Positions 5,640 to 6,212 of a stretch of DNA of 6,212 nucleotides are shown piece after piece (within the stretch, counting starts at the first letter, position 1; each line of letters starts with the position of its first letter). The notes under the pieces are model-generated. The model saw only the letters and a program-made list of their open reading frames with translations, ran no database searches and had not been told where the DNA came from. The position numbers and the translations under genes were made by a program. The DNA is from a halophilic archaeon J07HX64 (lineage in GTDB: Archaea; Halobacteriota; Halobacteria; Halobacteriales; Haloarculaceae). Location of the stretch: the NCBI GenBank assembly GCA_000416085.1, contig KE356579.1, positions 640,177-646,388 of the forward strand. The letters run 5' to 3'.

Positions 5640-6212
5640 ATGTCGACGCGGACACTGGCACTCGTCGGAGCGGCGGGCGGGGTGGGGACGACGCGGCTAA
5701 CGGTGGAGTGTGCCGCAACGCTGGCCCGCGCCGGCCGGGACGTGGTGGTCATCGATGCGGCGTTCGCCACACAGGGGATGGCGTCGTATCTTGACCAACA
5801 GGTGAGCGGTGACGCGACGGCGCTCGCGACCGGCGCGGCGGCGGTCGAGGAGGCGCTGTACGAGACTGGCACCGACCTGCCCGGACGACTCGCGGTCTGT
5901 CCGGCCCGCGCTCCGTTCGACCGTCTGGCACGCGCAAAGACCCCCGAGGCCGCCGAGCGCCTGGGTGACTGTATCGCCGCGACCTCGCTGGGACACGACG
6001 CGGTGGTCGTGGACGTCCCGCCGGTTGCCGCGAACCAGGCCGTGGCGGCCATCGAGGCGGTCGAAACGGTCGCGCTCGTGACGACCGACACGGCGCGCGG
6101 TGAGCGTGCGCTCGCCCGCCAGCGCGAGCGACTGGCCGATCTCGGGGAGCAACCGGACTATCTCCTCGCCAACCGTGCCCGCGACGGCCCTGTGGACGCC
6201 GACCTCACCGTC
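5640..6212 (+). CDS. ParA/MinD-superfamily P-loop protein with degenerate Walker A (3' end outside window)
   Basis: The frame is open from ATG 5640 to the window end, giving 191 residues. The fold marks of the ParA/MinD (SIMIBI) group are in order: a P-loop-like GAAGGVGTTR (10-19) after a first beta strand, VVVIDAAFATQG (35-46) where the family has its DxDxxxG block, a Walker B-like strand VVVDVPPV (122-129) matching the usual DxPP, and LVTTDTARGERAL (146-158) followed by LLANRARD (175-182), matching the late strands and the NR nucleotide-base contact. The family's deviant Walker A normally reads KGGxGKT. Here both lysines are absent, replaced by Ala12 and Thr17, so ATP binding or hydrolysis may be altered. 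No Shine-Dalgarno site precedes the ATG, and a T-rich TATA-like run lies 25-29 bases upstream, suggesting a leaderless mRNA. MinD-like proteins position cell structures or DNA at the membrane, but this one's role is unknown and its C terminus is not visible. Confidence 0.8.
   Translation, partial: MSTRTLALVGAAGGVGTTRLTVECAATLARAGRDVVVIDAAFATQGMASYLDQQVSGDATALATGAAAVEEALYETGTDLPGRLAVCPARAPFDRLARAKTPEAAERLGDCIAATSLGHDAVVVDVPPVAANQAVAAIEAVETVALVTTDTARGERALARQRERLADLGEQPDYLLANRARDGPVDADLTV

Noticed and set aside
3929..6091. 720-codon open frame on the minus strand spanning thiQ, the small membrane gene, the HIT gene and part of the MinD-like gene.
   Set aside because: It crosses several well-supported genes and their gaps. 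Its composition is Arg/Ser/Val-rich without motifs, and it is best read as a shadow of GC-rich codon use.
1..6212. Search by eye for CRISPR arrays, tRNA or rRNA genes, insertion-sequence ends, toxin-antitoxin pairs and defence genes.
   Set aside because: No regularly spaced direct repeats, cloverleaf-like segments, transposase motifs or known defence domains were seen.

Overview
The window looks like chromosomal DNA of a halophilic archaeon (class Halobacteria). The DNA is GC-rich and the predicted proteins are rich in Asp and Glu. The transporter lipoprotein has a twin-arginine signal with a lipobox, as is usual in this class. Several genes appear to start at or close to a promoter rather than behind a Shine-Dalgarno site. 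I cannot name a genus from the sequence alone. All supported genes lie on the + strand; long minus-strand open frames are shadows produced by the high GC content.

Layout. 2-436: C-terminal end of an archaeal aspartyl-tRNA synthetase (aspS), cut by the window edge. 437-656: a 220-base intergenic region with a perfect 7-5-7 inverted repeat, an adjoining 12-base palindrome and a likely promoter. 657-4642: a three-gene ABC importer operon encoding a Tat lipoprotein binding protein (ThiB type), a fused two-unit permease (ThiP type) and an ATPase with a C-terminal TOBE-type extension (ThiQ role). The first two genes are 7 bases apart and the last two overlap. 4643-4768: a short gap with an AT-rich promoter-like patch and a good Shine-Dalgarno site. 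4769-4984: a 71-residue two-helix membrane protein of unknown function. 4985-5098: a gap with a possible promoter. 5099-5521: a HIT-family nucleotide hydrolase. 5522-5639: a gap with a T tract. 5640-6212: the start of a ParA/MinD-like P-loop protein that runs off the window and lacks both expected P-loop lysines.

How the genes fit together. The ABC genes form a complete uptake system: an extracellular lipoprotein captures the substrate, the permease forms the channel and the ATPase drives transport. Similarity along the binding protein and permease to the bacterial ThiB and ThiP sequences I know supports thiamine or a related compound as substrate. Some positions that I recall as ligand-contacting in the E. 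coli protein differ, so the exact substrate is less certain. The flanking genes (aspS, small membrane protein, HIT hydrolase, MinD-like protein) show no obvious functional link to the transporter. I found no CRISPR array, tRNA, rRNA, insertion sequence or defence system. The least ordinary items are the lysine-less MinD-like protein, the inverted repeats upstream of thiB and the TTGA junction before the small membrane protein.
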